Assembly (NCBI GenBank): GCA_039583705.1
Contig: JAVKSM010000053.1
Coordinates: 1-19,547, forward strand
Direction of reading: 5' to 3'
DNA: 19,547 nt
DNA from: JAVKSM01 sp039583705
Lineage (GTDB): Bacteria > Actinomycetota > Actinomycetes > Mycobacteriales > Pseudonocardiaceae
The notes beneath the pieces are model-generated. The model did no database searches. It was not told where the DNA came from and saw only the letters and a program-made list of their open reading frames with translations. Shown here piece after piece: positions 19,106 to 19,547 of this stretch. A program made the translations under genes and the position numbers. Within the stretch, counting starts at the first letter, position 1. Each line of letters begins with the position of its first letter.

Positions 19106-19547
19106 GTGGGGCCTGCGTCGTCGTCCGGACCCGGAACCGACCTGGCCCAGCTCACCCCGCACCGCGCCGCCCGCGTCGAACTGCCCACTCCGGCCGGCCC
19201 GCTCGCCGCGCTGCGGGCGGGACCGCCGACGGGTGTGAGCGACCGGTACACCACCACTCTGCTGGTGCCCGGGTACACCGGCTCCAAGGAGGACTTCGCC
19301 CCCCTGCTCGACCCCATCGCCGACGACGGCTTCGTGGTGGTTGCGCTCGACCTGCCGGGCCAGTACGAGTCGCCCGGACCCGATGACGAGGCGGCGTTCC
19401 GGCCCGGACCGTTGGGTCAGCTCGTGGCCGACCTCGTGCGGACGGAGGCGCGCAGCGGCCAGCGGGTGCTGCTGCTCGGGCACTCCTACGGCGGCCTGGT
19501 CGCCCGCGCCGCGGTCCTCGCGGGCGCGCCGGTCACCGGGCTCACGC
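19106..19547 (+). CDS. Alpha/beta-fold hydrolase, 3' part outside window
   Basis: The first 147 codons of an alpha/beta hydrolase that runs off the window. After a variable N-terminus come TLLVPGYTGSKEDFAPLLDP (oxyanion strand and helix), FVVVALDLPGQYESPGPDDE and the nucleophile elbow LLLGHSYGGLVARAAV with its serine near residue 131. The acid and histidine lie beyond the edge. I chose GTG at 19106. It has no ribosome site, but GATAGGGCAGACT just upstream could place a -10 hexamer (CAGACT, 19093-19098) seven bases before it, consistent with leaderless initiation. The substrate is unknown. It is on the same strand as the propeller gene, 65 bases downstream, so it could be a separate unit. Confidence 0.82.
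   Translation, partial: MGPASSSGPGTDLAQLTPHRAARVELPTPAGPLAALRAGPPTGVSDRYTTTLLVPGYTGSKEDFAPLLDPIADDGFVVVALDLPGQYESPGPDDEAAFRPGPLGQLVADLVRTEARSGQRVLLLGHSYGGLVARAAVLAGAPVTGLT

Noticed and set aside
1..19547. CRISPR arrays, tRNA or rRNA genes, complete insertion sequences
   Set aside because: The repeats seen are short tandem copies within genes or gaps, with no spacer pattern. No tRNA-like or rRNA-like stretch and no transposase domain was recognised.

Overview
The window is very GC-rich, uses GTG starts freely and has many 4-base gene overlaps. It carries families typical of Actinomycetota: NnaR, MoeZ, DUF3107 and a RhlE-type helicase block. From gene order and codon use it is most likely a filamentous or near-filamentous actinomycete of the Pseudonocardiales or Frankiales type; the genus cannot be fixed from the sequence alone.

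Layout. (1) 1-114: edge DNA, perhaps the last codons of a plus-strand gene. (2) 115-9753, minus strand: a nitrate assimilation operon read right to left. Its genes are a NarK-type nitrate/nitrite porter, a molybdopterin nitrate reductase (NasA type), a FAD/[2Fe-2S] electron-transfer protein (NasB type), nitrite reductase large and small subunits (NirB, NirD), an NnaR-type HemD/winged-helix regulator and a CbiX/SirB-type chelatase. Every junction from nasA to the chelatase is a 4-base ATGA or GTGA overlap. A sequence exactly matching the GlnR half-site pair gTnAC-n6-GaAAC lies in the 53-base gap before nasA. (3) 9858-12124, minus strand: MoeZ (adenylyltransferase/sulfurtransferase) and an alpha/beta hydrolase, divergent from a TetR regulator at 12211-12843. 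(4) 13043-14791, plus strand: a molybdenum-cofactor-sulfurase-like class V PLP enzyme without a MOSC domain, carrying two TTA codons. It looks like an insertion into an otherwise conserved block. (5) 14873-19040: DUF3107 protein and ferritin-like protein (minus), then RhlE-type DEAD-box helicase and a membrane-anchored beta-propeller protein (plus). (6) 19106-19547: a second alpha/beta hydrolase, cut by the window edge.

How the genes fit together. NarK imports nitrate. NasA reduces it to nitrite with electrons passed through the FAD/BFD protein. NirBD reduces nitrite to ammonium using siroheme, whose synthesis the chelatase (and possibly the HemD domain) would serve. GlnR and NnaR would control the operon. 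MoeZ activates the sulfur-carrier step of molybdopterin synthesis, which nitrate reductase needs. From MoeZ onward, the order moeZ, hydrolase, TetR, DUF3107, ferritin-like, helicase, propeller matches the Mycobacterium tuberculosis order Rv3206c-Rv3212 as I recall it. The nitrate operon on one side and the sulfurase-like gene inside the block are the accessory parts.

Most notable points: the GlnR box; the TTA-containing sulfurase-like gene; a 15-bp perfect inverted repeat inside the 3' end of the helicase gene; and the helicase leader, where a 10-codon frame ends in a 4-base overlap with a probable CTG start. I saw no tRNA, rRNA or CRISPR array, and no complete insertion sequence.
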